Notes: generated by a model from the sequence alone, not told the origin. Positions 18,060-27,473 are shown, counted from the stretch's first letter. The stretch is 64,000 nucleotides of DNA from Arthrobacter sp. OY3WO11 (GCF_001641125.1 NZ_LWLP01000001.1:1396530-1460529); one strand, 5' to 3'. A program made the numbers and translations.

Positions 18060-19034
18060 CTAGTCCTTTACTGTCTGAAGTGGCGCGGAATCGAGTTCGG
18101 GTGACGAGGCCGGGGCGGGCCTGAGCCGTACCCGGACAGCCGCCGCGGCGCACAGGATGACGGCCAGCCCGCCCAGGACTGTGGACCAGGCCAGGGCCTC
18201 ACCCAGCAGGAGCGCCGCCCAGCAGATGGTGAGTACGGGCTGGGTAAGCTGGATCTGGCTGACCCGGGCAATGGGACCGATGGCCAGGCCGCGGTACCAG
18301 GCGAAAAATCCCAGGAACATGCTCACCACCGCGAGGTACCCGAAGGCTGCCCACTGCGCGGGAGTCGCTGACGGCGGCTGCTGGATGGCGGAGGCGGCGG
18401 CCAGGACCAGCATCAGCGGCGAAGCGAGAACCAGCGCCCACGAGATGGTCTGCCAGGAACCCAGTTCGCGCGCCAGCAAGCCGCCTTCCGCATAGCCGAG
18501 CGCGGCGGCCACCACGGAACCCAGGAGCAGCAGGTCCGCCCAGTGCAGGACGCCAAGGCCGCCGGACTGGACGGAAGCGAAGACGGTCACCGCAAGGGCA
18601 CCCACACCGCTGGCGAGCCAGAATGCCAGTGGCGGGCGTTCCCGCCCGCGGATGACGGCAGCGGTGGCCGTCGCGGCAGGGAGCAGGGCGATGACAACGG
18701 CGCCGTGGCTTGCGGCGGTGCTGGTCAAGGCAAAGGAGGTGAGTAGCGGAAAGCCAATGACGACGCCGGCCGCCACGACGGCCACACGGAACCATTGCGT
18801 GCCGCGGGGGAGGACCTGCCGGGTGAGTGCCAATGCGGCAGCCGCCAGAACAGCTGCCACTACTGCCCGGCCCGACCCGATAAAGAGCGGCGCCAGGCCT
18901 GCGACCGCCACTTTGGTGAACGGGACGGTGAGCGAGAATGCCGCGACTCCAAGGAAGCCGAGCCACAACCCGGCTGAGCTGGAGTGGGATAACGCTGGGT
19001 GCGTTCGAAGAGTAGCGCTACTATTGTCTCTCAT
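18060..19034 (-). CDS. DMT-superfamily exporter, EamA domains
   Basis: Ten hydrophobic helices in two EamA repeats, typical of drug/metabolite transporters that export amino acids or small metabolites. Landmarks include FTKVAVAGLAPLFIGSGR near the start and FLGFFAWYRGLAIGPIARVSQIQL in the second repeat. The ATG shown overlaps the start codon of the divergent MocR gene (the two share CATG), so the true start may be a later TTG around residue 19. The divergent MocR regulator and downstream PaiB gene suggest a regulated efflux unit. Confidence 0.88.
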   Translation of the reverse strand: MRDNSSATLRTHPALSHSSSAGLWLGFLGVAAFSLTVPFTKVAVAGLAPLFIGSGRAVVAAVLAAAALALTRQVLPRGTQWFRVAVVAAGVVIGFPLLTSFALTSTAASHGAVVIALLPAATATAAVIRGRERPPLAFWLASGVGALAVTVFASVQSGGLGVLHWADLLLLGSVVAAALGYAEGGLLARELGSWQTISWALVLASPLMLVLAAASAIQQPPSATPAQWAAFGYLAVVSMFLGFFAWYRGLAIGPIARVSQIQLTQPVLTICWAALLLGEALAWSTVLGGLAVILCAAAAVRVRLRPAPASSPELDSAPLQTVKD

Positions 19035-20445
19035 GAACAACGATAGCAGCTCGCGGATTGTGGCGCACCTGAAATCATGGATGGCAACTGCGGCGCCGGG
19101 AGCGAAACTGCCCTCCACGCGGTCCCTGGTGGCCGACTATCAGGCAAGTCCCGTCACGGTGCAGAAGGCCCTGCAGACCCTCACGGCGCAGGGGCTCATC
19201 GAAAGCCGGCCGGGCGTCGGGACCTTCGTGCGGGCAGTCCGCATGGCACGCCCGTCAGATTACGGCTGGCAGACAGCTGCCCTTCGCTCACCGCTGGCGG
19301 CACTGCCACCGGCCTCCTCCACCATGCGGGAGGTGCCGCAGGACGCTATCTCCTTCCACTCGGGCTACCCTGCCAGGGAGCTCCTGCCCGAGCGGCTGGT
19401 CCGGGCAGCACTCACCCGAGCCGCCCGCGGAGACGCGGCGCTGTCGCGGCCTCCCGCCGCGGGAATGCCGGAGCTGCAATCGTGGTTCGCGCACGAGCTC
19501 GCCGCGTCCACGCCCGCTGGAATTACCCCGCCCAACCCAAGCGACGTCGTCGTACTCCCTGGCAGCCAGAGCGGGCTGAGCTCCATCTTCAGTGCCCTGG
19601 TGGGCAGGGGGCAGCCGCTGCTGATGGAGTCACCCTCCTACTGGGGCGCCATCTTGGCCGCCGCCCAGGCGGGGGTGCGGGTGGTGCCGGTGCCCAGCGG
19701 ACCGGACGGGCCGGAACCGGGGGAGCTGGCCCGCGCGTTCGACGAATCAGGCGCCCGGGTCTTCTACGCACAGCCCAACTACGCCAACCCCACGGGCGCG
19801 CAGTGGTCTGGGGAGACCCGCGACCAGGTCCTTGACGTGATCCGTGCCAAGGGAGCGTTCCTTGTGGAGGACGACTGGGCGCACGACTTTGGCATCAGCT
19901 CCAACCCCGTGCCGGTCGCCTCCCGCGACGACTCCGGGCATGTCGTGTACCTGCGCTCGCTGACCAAGAGCGTTTCCACGTCCATCCGGGTGGCCGCACT
20001 GATTGCGCGCGGTCCGGCGCGGGAGCGCATCCTCGCTGACAGGGCAGCGGAATCAATGTACGTCAGCGGGCTTCTGCAGGCGGCAGCGCTCGACGTCGTC
20101 ACGCAGCCAGGGTGGCAGACGCACCTCCGCAGCCTGCGGCACCAGCTGGAGTCACGCCGGGACCTGCTGGTCACCAGCGTCCGGGAACATATTCCCCAGG
20201 CGCACATTGAACAGGTGCCAAAAGGCGGACTTAACCTGTGGCTGCGCCTGCCCGACGCGACGGACCTGCAACGGCTGGTCCGGGACTGCGAAAACGCCGG
20301 CGTCATCATCGCCCGCGGGGACGAATGGTTTCCAGCGGAACCGGCGGGTCCGTTTATCCGGCTCAACTTTTCGGGCACGAATCCGGGCGCCTTCCCGGAA
20401 GGCACCCGGATCATTGGGCAGATGCTGGAGCGGAACCTGGGCTAG
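19033..20445 (+). CDS. MocR-type regulator: GntR winged helix plus aminotransferase-like domain
   Basis: About 470 residues. Residues 1-70 are a GntR winged helix (LPSTRSLVADYQASPVTVQKAL, cut here into family blocks LPSTRSLVADYQ and SPVTVQKALQTL), followed by a fold-type I PLP aminotransferase-like domain. The PLP lysine is probably in YLRSLTKSVSTSIRVA; NYANPTGAQWS and VEDDWAHDFG carry the usual Asn and Asp cofactor contacts. MocR proteins sense PLP or amino-acid-like effectors and usually control a divergent gene, here the EamA exporter. The ATG has no ribosome site, and a TACTAT lies about 10 bases upstream, so the message may be leaderless. AGTAGCGCTACT at 19010-19021 is a possible operator. 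Confidence 0.88.
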   Translation: MNNDSSSRIVAHLKSWMATAAPGAKLPSTRSLVADYQASPVTVQKALQTLTAQGLIESRPGVGTFVRAVRMARPSDYGWQTAALRSPLAALPPASSTMREVPQDAISFHSGYPARELLPERLVRAALTRAARGDAALSRPPAAGMPELQSWFAHELAASTPAGITPPNPSDVVVLPGSQSGLSSIFSALVGRGQPLLMESPSYWGAILAAAQAGVRVVPVPSGPDGPEPGELARAFDESGARVFYAQPNYANPTGAQWSGETRDQVLDVIRAKGAFLVEDDWAHDFGISSNPVPVASRDDSGHVVYLRSLTKSVSTSIRVAALIARGPARERILADRAAESMYVSGLLQAAALDVVTQPGWQTHLRSLRHQLESRRDLLVTSVREHIPQAHIEQVPKGGLNLWLRLPDATDLQRLVRDCENAGVIIARGDEWFPAEPAGPFIRLNFSGTNPGAFPEGTRIIGQMLERNLG

Positions 20446-20448
20446 CAG

Positions 20449-20940
20449 TCAGTCGGCCAGTTCTGCACAGATGTCAGTTACTGTGCCACTCCCGGAGAAC
20501 ATGCCTCCGACTTCCCTTCCCTTGGCGTCGAGCGTCCAGCTGACGGTGCCGGTAGTGAAGTAGACCCCCACAGGATGGTCATTCGCCCTAGGGACAGTGA
20601 TGAGGTTGGGCCCGGTGGCTGTGACGAACTGGCTCCCATCGTCCAGGTATTGGATGTGGGTCACGCCGGCAGCGCCGTTGTAGGTGACGGATTCCCCTGA
20701 CCTGTCTGAGACAGTGACGCTCAATCCGGGCCAGATGATCTTTTCGCGGTCGCCGGGCAGTGCGATGACTCCCACCTTGCCGTCAGCGGTGAGCACCACC
20801 TTGAAACCTGGACAGGACAGCGTGAACGATCCCTTGATCGGACCGGGCACGGCCGTGGCAACAGCCGACTGCGCCGGCGCAACCAAGGCTGCTGCAGCCA
20901 GGGCTGCCGGGGCCAGTGTGCGCGCAATTGTGGATTTCAT
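20449..20940 (-). CDS. secreted protein of unknown function
   Basis: A 163-residue protein with a clear signal peptide (KSTIARTLAPAALAAAALV, cleavage near AQSAVA). The mature part is small and beta-rich in character, with two Cys (SCPGFK and DICAELAD) that could form one disulfide. The phrases YLDDGSQFVTATGPNLITVP and FTTGTVSWTLDAKG recur in uncharacterised actinobacterial exported proteins. GAAAGGAAGATCCG precedes the ATG. It is divergent from the large SARP regulator, and direct repeats of SARP-binding geometry lie 56-73 bases upstream of its start. Confidence 0.75.
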   Translation of the reverse strand: MKSTIARTLAPAALAAAALVAPAQSAVATAVPGPIKGSFTLSCPGFKVVLTADGKVGVIALPGDREKIIWPGLSVTVSDRSGESVTYNGAAGVTHIQYLDDGSQFVTATGPNLITVPRANDHPVGVYFTTGTVSWTLDAKGREVGGMFSGSGTVTDICAELAD

Positions 20941-20995
20941 CGGATCTTCCTTTCAGATGTACTCGGTGTGAGTGGCTCAAGAGTGGCCCCGGGGG

Positions 20996-21013
20996 CTTAA
21001 TGGAGCCTTAATC
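20996..21013. promoter_or_regulatory. heptamer direct repeats, candidate SARP binding site
   Basis: Two directly repeated heptamers, CTTAATG and CTTAATC, separated by GAGC. The 11-bp periodicity is the arrangement bound by SARP/OmpR-type winged helices. It lies between the secreted-protein gene and the divergent SARP regulator. Confidence 0.45.
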
Positions 21014-21178
21014 CAACGGCTAACTCTGGATCCGGCACTGGCCCGGGAGCATGATGGGGGTGATGTCGCTCCTCGGGGCGCGTTAGGACAGGGCGGGCGC
21101 TAGGGGCCGCTGGTCGATAAACGCCGTGGGAATGGGCAGAGCCCGCTCCCGTGGCCGGTCAGTGAGGGGTGCTCACCG

Positions 21179-24100
21179 ATGAGCGCACTGTGGATCAGGG
21201 CCTTGGGCCCATTACAGGTGATTGCTGACGGTGTCCCGGTTCCAGTCAGCAGCCACAACCTGCGTATTGTCCTCGAATGCCTGGCGCTGCGGGCGAACTC
21301 GGTAGTAGCAAAAGACTTCCTGGCTGAAGTCATCTGGGACGGCCACCCGCCCGCGCATCCGGGCCCGCAGCTGCAAGTCTATGTCGCGAACCTGCGGAAC
21401 CTGCTTGAGCCCAACCGCCGAAAGGGGGTTGCCTCGCACCGCCTGGCCAGCAGGCCGGGCGGCTACCTCCTGGCTGTTGCCGATGACGAACTCGACCTGC
21501 TGCAGTTCCGCGCGCACCTTGCCGCCGGCGAGCGCGCAGTAGAAGCGGGCGAACTTGCCAGCGGCGCGGTCCGCCTGCGCCAGGCACTGGACTTGTTCGT
21601 CTGCCCTGCCTTTCCGGACCTGGCCGACATTGAGCTTCTGGTACCTGACCTCGAAGAGGTGGAGGAAGCCCGGCTGGACACGTACCAGGACCTCTTCGAT
21701 GTTGAACTGGCACTGGGCCGCCACGCCAACGTGGTGGGGGAGTTGCAGCGGCTGGTATTGCAGCATCCCTTCCGGGAACGTTTGTGGGCGTCCCTGGTGC
21801 TCGCCCTGTACCGCTCCGACCGGCAGGCAGATGCCCTCGCCGCATGCCGTGCAGCCCGGAAGACCTTTGCGGCGGAGCTGGGCATTGATCCCGGGGTGCG
21901 CCTGCAGGAGCTGGAAGCACTGGTGCTGCGCCAGGATGCCTCCCTTGGGCCGCCCGCCGTGAACGAAAACCGCCGCGCCAGGCAGCGTCTCGACAACCTG
22001 CCTGCCGCGCTCACCCCCCTGGTTGGCCGGGATGCTGAACTGGCGGAGGTATGTTCGCTCTACCGCTCCGAGGGATGCCGGCTTGTTACCCTCACAGGGG
22101 CGGGCGGGGCAGGCAAGACCCGCCTCGCGATGGCGGCGGCCGCACGTTTGGGTGAGCGCATGCCCGACGGCGCGGGCTGGGTTAATCTGTCCCCGCTCAC
22201 CAAGGTTGAGCAGGTGCCCGGCGCCATTACGGCGGCACTCGGGCTGGAGGCGCCAGCAGGCGAAGACCCGCTGAAGATCGCGTCCCGCTTTCTGCAAGCC
22301 CGCCGACTGCTGCTGGTCATGGACAACTTCGAGCACCTGGCAGACGCCTGGCCCGTGGTGCTGGACCTGCTCACTGCAGCCCCTGAGCTCCGAATCCTCA
22401 CCACTAGCCGGAGACGGCTGGGGTTGCGTCCCGAGTACGAATTTGAACTTGCGCCGCTGGAGTTGCCACCGCTCGACCCGCCCCTGCCTCCCCGCCAGCT
22501 GCGGGAGGTGCCGGCAATGAAGCTGCTCTTGAACCGGGGCCGGACGGTCCGCCCCAGCTTTTCCGTAGACCACGGAAACGCCGCCGTACTAACACGCCTG
22601 TGCCATCGCCTGGACGGGTTGCCGTTGGCCATTGAACTGGCCGCGGCCCAGCTCCGACATCTTAGCGAGCACGATCTCCTCGCTGACCTGGAAGCCAGCC
22701 TGGCCGCGCTGCCGGCCGCCTTCCGTGACCTTCCCGACCGGCAGCGCACTCTCACGGCCACGATGGAGTGGAGCTACCAGCTGCTGGCGGACCCGGAACG
22801 GCTGCTCTTCGTCCAACTCGGTGTTTTCGTCAACGATCCGACCACGGCAGCGATCGACGCTGTGCGCGGCTCCCTTCTCCCTGGCGAGCCCTCCACCGAA
22901 GAATTGCTGTCCACGCTCGCCGGCCACAGCCTGCTCCGGTGCTACACCGACCAGGCAGGGCGCAAGAGAGTGTCCCTGCTCCAGTCCATCCGCGAGTTTG
23001 CCCGTGACCGCCTGGCGCTGCTTCCTGAGCAACACGAGGTGCGCCAGCGGCATGCCGGGCACTATGTTGCCTTGGCCGAGTCATTGGGTCCGCAACTGTG
23101 GGGTGGTGGCCAGGTGGATGCGTTTCTGACGCTTCACGCCGAAGCCCTCGACCTCCGCGCAGCACTGCTGTGGGGAGCAGGGCCGGATGGTTCTATGGAA
23201 CTGGCACTTCGCCTGGTGGGTGAGCTCTGGCATTACTGGGAACTCACCGGAGACGTTACCGAGCAGCAGCGAATTGCCGTTGAACTCGTGGAGGCAACAC
23301 CGGATGCGGTGCCGCAGCTTAGAGCACCAGCGCTTAGCGGAGCAGCCACTCTGACATGGGCCCTGGGCAGGTATGACCAGGCGGCCCACCTCCACCGCCG
23401 CGCCCTTGAAGCGTTTGAAAAGGCCGGCAATAGCCAGGGCGTAGCGTGGACCATCCTGTGTCTGGCCGTGCAGGCAGCACAAAGTGGGGATTTCCCTACT
23501 GCCGAGCGGCTCACAGCGGAGGCCTTGTCCTATCCGGGCGTCAGCCTTCGGGTCAGAATTGGGGCGCTGGTTGTCCTGTCCCGCCAGGCTTACTGTGCGG
23601 GGGACCATCTGCGGGCACTCGAACTGTGCAGGGCGTGCGCGGAGCTGACCCGCCGGCTGGGGGACCGGTGGCTCCTGGGCATTGTGCTCACCAATCTTGC
23701 AGAGAGCACCGAACAGGCCGGCGATTACGACGGTGCCGAGCTCCTGCTCATCGAAGCTGTCAGTGCCTCACTCCAGCTCGGGGCGGAGGGCAACCTGGCT
23801 GCTTACCTTGACTCATTGGCGGGCGTCTACGCGTCACAAAACCGCTATGACTTTGCCCTCCGCCTCCTCTCCGCGGCGGACTCCTACCGAACAGACCGCG
23901 GTATATCGCTGGATCAGACAGAACGATGGCGGGTTGATGCCATTATCGACAAAGCCCGGGCTGAAGCCGGTCCCATCCGCTTTGGCCTTGCCTGGGCAGG
24001 TGGACGTAGGCTCACCGTTCGGCAGGCAGCAAACGAGGTGCTCCAGGGCGGGCGCCATCGGGGACTCTTCGGCACCTTCGGGGGTTCAGCCCGATCAGCT

Positions 24101-24487
24101 TCTCCCGCCGTGGAAAGCGCAGCTGACTCGGCCCCCTGGACGACACTCGCGGCGACGCCCGCCTCAAGCCGTCGCGCCCGTCGTAACAGCGTGCAATATA
24201 AACATGACCCCATGTATTTAATGACTAAAAATTCGGTGGCCGTGCTACTTTCAACACTGCCGCCGCGCATTTCTTCGTTGCCAGGGACCGGAACCAGGGG
24301 ACTGCGCGCGCTCCCATTGCAGAGTCCGACCCTTGGAGACGCCCGTGGAACCCACAACAGACGTGAAGCTGGATGCCCAGCCGGCCAGGCCCCCTGCAGC
24401 CGACTCCGGACTCCGCCGCTCCATGGGCCCGCGCCACCTGGTGATGATCGCCATGGGCGGCGTGATCGGCTCCGGCCTGTTCCTTAG
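21179..24487 (+). CDS. large SARP/AfsR-type transcriptional regulator (BTAD, NB-ARC, TPR)
   Basis: Domains in order: OmpR/SARP winged helix (about 1-95), BTAD (about 100-250, RAHLAAGERAVEAGELASGA onwards in helical repeats), an NB-ARC-type ATPase (Walker A TGAGGAGKTRLAMAAA near residue 300, LLVMDNFEHL as Walker B, later GLPLAIELAAAQLR), then TPR-like helices to about 960. AfsR-like proteins integrate signals and activate divergent or linked genes. The family's normal end is near FGLAWAGGRRLTVRQAANE; here the frame stays open about 160 residues more, through the permease promoter region and past the permease start, so the native stop seems lost. The start ATG follows GAGGGGTGCTCACCG. The secreted protein divergent to it is a candidate target. 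Confidence 0.85.
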   Translation: MSALWIRALGPLQVIADGVPVPVSSHNLRIVLECLALRANSVVAKDFLAEVIWDGHPPAHPGPQLQVYVANLRNLLEPNRRKGVASHRLASRPGGYLLAVADDELDLLQFRAHLAAGERAVEAGELASGAVRLRQALDLFVCPAFPDLADIELLVPDLEEVEEARLDTYQDLFDVELALGRHANVVGELQRLVLQHPFRERLWASLVLALYRSDRQADALAACRAARKTFAAELGIDPGVRLQELEALVLRQDASLGPPAVNENRRARQRLDNLPAALTPLVGRDAELAEVCSLYRSEGCRLVTLTGAGGAGKTRLAMAAAARLGERMPDGAGWVNLSPLTKVEQVPGAITAALGLEAPAGEDPLKIASRFLQARRLLLVMDNFEHLADAWPVVLDLLTAAPELRILTTSRRRLGLRPEYEFELAPLELPPLDPPLPPRQLREVPAMKLLLNRGRTVRPSFSVDHGNAAVLTRLCHRLDGLPLAIELAAAQLRHLSEHDLLADLEASLAALPAAFRDLPDRQRTLTATMEWSYQLLADPERLLFVQLGVFVNDPTTAAIDAVRGSLLPGEPSTEELLSTLAGHSLLRCYTDQAGRKRVSLLQSIREFARDRLALLPEQHEVRQRHAGHYVALAESLGPQLWGGGQVDAFLTLHAEALDLRAALLWGAGPDGSMELALRLVGELWHYWELTGDVTEQQRIAVELVEATPDAVPQLRAPALSGAATLTWALGRYDQAAHLHRRALEAFEKAGNSQGVAWTILCLAVQAAQSGDFPTAERLTAEALSYPGVSLRVRIGALVVLSRQAYCAGDHLRALELCRACAELTRRLGDRWLLGIVLTNLAESTEQAGDYDGAELLLIEAVSASLQLGAEGNLAAYLDSLAGVYASQNRYDFALRLLSAADSYRTDRGISLDQTERWRVDAIIDKARAEAGPIRFGLAWAGGRRLTVRQAANEVLQGGRHRGLFGTFGGSARSASPAVESAADSAPWTTLAATPASSRRARRNSVQYKHDPMYLMTKNSVAVLLSTLPPRISSLPGTGTRGLRALPLQSPTLGDARGTHNRREAGCPAGQAPCSRLRTPPLHGPAPPGDDRHGRRDRLRPVP

Positions 24488-25778
24488 CTCCGGCTACACC
24501 ATCTCCCAGGCCGGCCCGCTCGGCGCGGTCATCGCGTACCTCATCGGCGCCTTCGTGGTGTACCTGGTGATGGCCTGCCTGGGCGAGCTTGCCATCGCCT
24601 ACCCGGTGTCCGGTGCATTCCACATCTACGCCGCCCGCTCCATCGGCCCCGCCACGGGATTCGCCACCGCCTGGCTGTACTGGCTCTGCTGGGCCGTGGC
24701 CATCGGCTCCGAGTTCACCGCCTCCGGCCTGCTCATGCAGCGCTGGTTCCCGGACGTGGAGGTCTGGGTCTGGTGCCTAATCTTCGCGGCCGTCCTCTTC
24801 GGCTTCAACGCCGTGTCCTCCAAGTTTTTCGGCGAGTCCGAGTTCTGGTTCGCCATCGTGAAGGTCGCCGCGATCATCGGCCTGATCGTCCTGGGCGGCG
24901 CGGCCCTGTTCGGCTTCCGGCCGCTCGGCGGCGGTGGCGAGCACCCCTTCCTGTTCGAGAACTTCGCCACCGAGGGCGGGCTGTTCCCCAACGGCTTCAC
25001 CGGCGTCCTGGTCACCGTGCTCGCGGTCTTCTACGCCTTCTCCGGCTCGGAACTTATCGGCGTTGCCGCCGGCGAAACCAAAGACCCGGCCACCAGCATC
25101 CCCAAGGCCCTGCGCACCACCGTGCTCCGCCTGCTCATCTTCTTCGTCGGGGCCATCGCCGTCATCGCCGCAACCATCCCGTACAACGAGGTGGGCCTGG
25201 ACGAGAGCCCGTTCGTGACGGTCTTCTCAGCAACCGGCCTCCCGTTCGCCGCCGACATCATGAACTTCGTCATCATCACCGCACTGCTCTCCGCCGGCAA
25301 CAGCGGCCTGTTCTCCTGCGCCCGCATGCTCTACTCCCTGGCCGACGAAGGCCACGCCCCCCGCGCTTTCAAAAAGCTGACGCGCCGCGGCATTCCCCTC
25401 ATCGCGCTCTCGGTGAGCATGGTGGGCGGCGTCGCATCGCTGATCAGCAGCGTGGTGGCCCCTGAAACCGTCTACCTGGTGCTGGTGTCCGTGGCCGGCT
25501 TCGCCGTAGTGGGCGTCTGGATGTCCATCACCGCCTCGCACTTCTTCCACCGCCGCGCGTTCGTCCGCAACGGCGGCGACGTCTCCACCCTCGCCTACAA
25601 GGCCCCGCTGTTCCCGCTGGTGCCCATTCTGGCGTTCTCGCTGTGCGTCATCTCGCTGGTCGGCATCGCCCTGGACCCCACCCAGGCCGCCGCGCTCTAC
25701 TTCGGCATTCCCTTTGTGGCCGCCTGCTACGCCTGGTTCCACTTCCGCTACGGCCGCAAGGCCGTGACAGCCAAGTAA
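24345..25778 (+). CDS. amino-acid permease, APC superfamily
   Basis: Twelve-helix amino-acid/proton symporter of the AAT type. The signature GPRHLVMIAMGGVIGSGLF begins helix 1, with QAGPLGAVIAYLIGA in helix 2 and ELAIAYPVSGAFHIYA after it. FSGSELIGVAAGETKDP is the conserved helix-6 region. A GTG with TTGGAG seven bases upstream is the best start; a TTG four codons earlier is possible. Its 5' end overlaps in another frame the run-on tail of the SARP regulator. AT-rich DNA at 24198-24240 probably holds its promoter. Exact amino acid unknown. Confidence 0.92.
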   Translation: MEPTTDVKLDAQPARPPAADSGLRRSMGPRHLVMIAMGGVIGSGLFLSSGYTISQAGPLGAVIAYLIGAFVVYLVMACLGELAIAYPVSGAFHIYAARSIGPATGFATAWLYWLCWAVAIGSEFTASGLLMQRWFPDVEVWVWCLIFAAVLFGFNAVSSKFFGESEFWFAIVKVAAIIGLIVLGGAALFGFRPLGGGGEHPFLFENFATEGGLFPNGFTGVLVTVLAVFYAFSGSELIGVAAGETKDPATSIPKALRTTVLRLLIFFVGAIAVIAATIPYNEVGLDESPFVTVFSATGLPFAADIMNFVIITALLSAGNSGLFSCARMLYSLADEGHAPRAFKKLTRRGIPLIALSVSMVGGVASLISSVVAPETVYLVLVSVAGFAVVGVWMSITASHFFHRRAFVRNGGDVSTLAYKAPLFPLVPILAFSLCVISLVGIALDPTQAAALYFGIPFVAACYAWFHFRYGRKAVTAK

Positions 25779-25796
25779 TTAGGAAGCAAGGAGCGG

Positions 25797-25852
25797 ACGA
25801 CGGCGGCTGCCGGGCAGGTGCGTCGCGCACCTTCCCGGACGGTCGCCGTCGT
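25797..25852 (+). terminator. intrinsic terminator after the permease
   Basis: Left arm ACGACGGCG (25797-25805) pairs with CGCCGTCGT (25844-25852); inside are GCCGGG/CCCGG and GTGCG/CGCAC stems. TTCTTTCC follows. Confidence 0.8.
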
Positions 25853-25896
25853 TCTTTCCGGCATGGTGCGTGACCCGCCCAAGGAGGGCGCGGCCC

Positions 25897-26709
25897 ATGG
25901 AACAATGGGGCGTGGTGACCGGCCGGGAGGGGCAGATAAGCGTGGATTCGTCCGCTGAGGCGTCGTCAATGGCGCAGGGGCTCCGGATTGTCCGGCTGGT
26001 GGCTGACAGGGAGAAGCTGGGACGCCAACTGCTGGGCGTTTCGCAGCTGGCCGCCGAACTGGACATGGAGCAGAGCCGCGTCTCCCGCCTGGCGCAGGAA
26101 CTGTGCGATCTCGGATTGCTGGAGCGCGTGGACCGCGGGCCGTTCCGGACGGGTCCGCGCTTCTTCAGCCTGGCCGCGGCACTGAACACCGGCTGGGTCC
26201 GGAAGGCAAAAACCGAACTTGAGGCGCTGGTCGCGGCGCTGGGACTGCGCGCCCGGCTCTCTGTCCGGGACGGCTACCGCGTGATCCTGCTCCGGGCCTC
26301 CAGCAATGACGCCGTCCCCGGCAGCTTCGTCAAGCCGGGCATGGTGACTCCGGCCTGGTGTACCGGCGCCGGCCGGGCGCTGCTGTGGGACCTTGACCGG
26401 CCGGCACTGGATGCCCTGCTGCAGGACGTGAACTACATCGGCATCGGGGGGCCGGGGGCCGCCCATTCCACCGATGGGGTCTGGGACCTCATGGTCCGCG
26501 ACCGTGGCGCCGGGTTCATCACCGCAGCCGAGGAATTCGAACACGACGTGCTGGAACTCGCCGTTCCTGTCCGCGACGCCGGCGGCGCCATCCTTGCCTC
26601 GCTGAGTGTGCTGGGCAGCCGTGCCGGGATGGGTCAGGATGCGGCAGCTGAGGCGGCTGTGCTCACCAGCGCCGCGGAACGGCTCGGATCCAGCGCGGGT
26701 GTCCGCTAG
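25897..26709 (+). CDS. IclR-family transcriptional regulator
   Basis: Winged-helix regulator: N-terminal helix-turn-helix around SQLAAELDMEQSRVSRLAQEL and a C-terminal IclR effector domain (GYRVILLRASSNDAVPG, AWCTGAGRALLWDL, EFEHDVLELAVPVRDAGG). The start used has AAGGAGG ten bases upstream. It follows the amino-acid permease and is convergent with, and overlaps by four bases, a second IclR gene on the other strand. Probable local regulator of the permease or of the cyclase cluster; the ligand is unknown. The two IclR proteins share domain order but are not near-identical. Confidence 0.88.
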   Translation: MEQWGVVTGREGQISVDSSAEASSMAQGLRIVRLVADREKLGRQLLGVSQLAAELDMEQSRVSRLAQELCDLGLLERVDRGPFRTGPRFFSLAAALNTGWVRKAKTELEALVAALGLRARLSVRDGYRVILLRASSNDAVPGSFVKPGMVTPAWCTGAGRALLWDLDRPALDALLQDVNYIGIGGPGAAHSTDGVWDLMVRDRGAGFITAAEEFEHDVLELAVPVRDAGGAILASLSVLGSRAGMGQDAAAEAAVLTSAAERLGSSAGVR

Positions 26710-27473
26710 GGTTGCGGCCGGTACCCGAGCTTCTGTTCGAGCCACGCTCCCTGGGCCACGAGTGCGTCCGCGCACGCTTCCCGGCGCGGTTCCAGGCGGT
26801 CCCTGATTCCCACGATCTGCAGCGCGGCCACCACGTCGCCCTTGAAATCCCGGACGGGGACGGCCAGTGAATAGAGGCCCGGCTCGGCCTCCTCATCCAC
26901 GATCGAGTAACCCCGGTTCCGGGCAGCTTCACGCCGCGCCAGGAAATCGTCCACGTCGTCAGGCGTGTTGGGGCCGTGCCGCACAAAGGCCACATCCGCG
27001 AAGACGGTCCGGACTTCCGCTTCCGACGCCTCCCACAGCACGGCCTGCCCGGCGTCGCTGCAGTACGCGGGGTAGGGCCGCCCCAGCCAGGAACCCACCA
27101 GGTTGCTGCTGGCCGGGACACTTTCGCCGATGGTCACCGTGCTGTCCCCGTGAAGGACGCCCAGGAAACATGCCTCGTCCGTTTCTTCCGCCAGCGTGTA
27201 CAAGGCGGTGCCGCCGTCGGACTGTAAACGGCGCTCGGTGAGCAGCTGCGCGTCAGTAAGGACGGACCAGTCCAGGCTGTAAGTGCGCTGGCTCGTTTTG
27301 CGGAGGAAGCCGTCCTGTTCAGCGCTGCGGAGGCTGCGCGAAACCTGGCTGCGGTCCTTGCCAAGATCGGCGGCGATGTCCGCCACCGTGCCCCCGGGAT
27401 GTCCCGCGGCATGGCGTGCACCCACAGCAAGGAGGGCCATGATTCCGCGGCCCATGCTGGAGGTTTTTGGCAT
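26706..27473 (-). CDS. IclR-family transcriptional regulator
   Basis: Second IclR protein, about 255 residues. N-terminal winged helix includes GGTVADIAADLGKDRSQVSR; the effector domain has FLGVLHGDSTVTIGESVPAS, YCSDAGQAVLWEA and GYSIVDEEAEPGLYSLAVPVR, with small-ligand-pocket residues typical of the family. A longer upstream frame has no domain character, so the start MPKTSSMGRG was chosen; it lacks a Shine-Dalgarno site and TAGACT lies just upstream, suggesting leaderless transcription. The cyclase cluster begins 190 bases upstream on the same strand side, a plausible target. Confidence 0.86.
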   Translation of the reverse strand: MPKTSSMGRGIMALLAVGARHAAGHPGGTVADIAADLGKDRSQVSRSLRSAEQDGFLRKTSQRTYSLDWSVLTDAQLLTERRLQSDGGTALYTLAEETDEACFLGVLHGDSTVTIGESVPASSNLVGSWLGRPYPAYCSDAGQAVLWEASEAEVRTVFADVAFVRHGPNTPDDVDDFLARREAARNRGYSIVDEEAEPGLYSLAVPVRDFKGDVVAALQIVGIRDRLEPRREACADALVAQGAWLEQKLGYRPQP

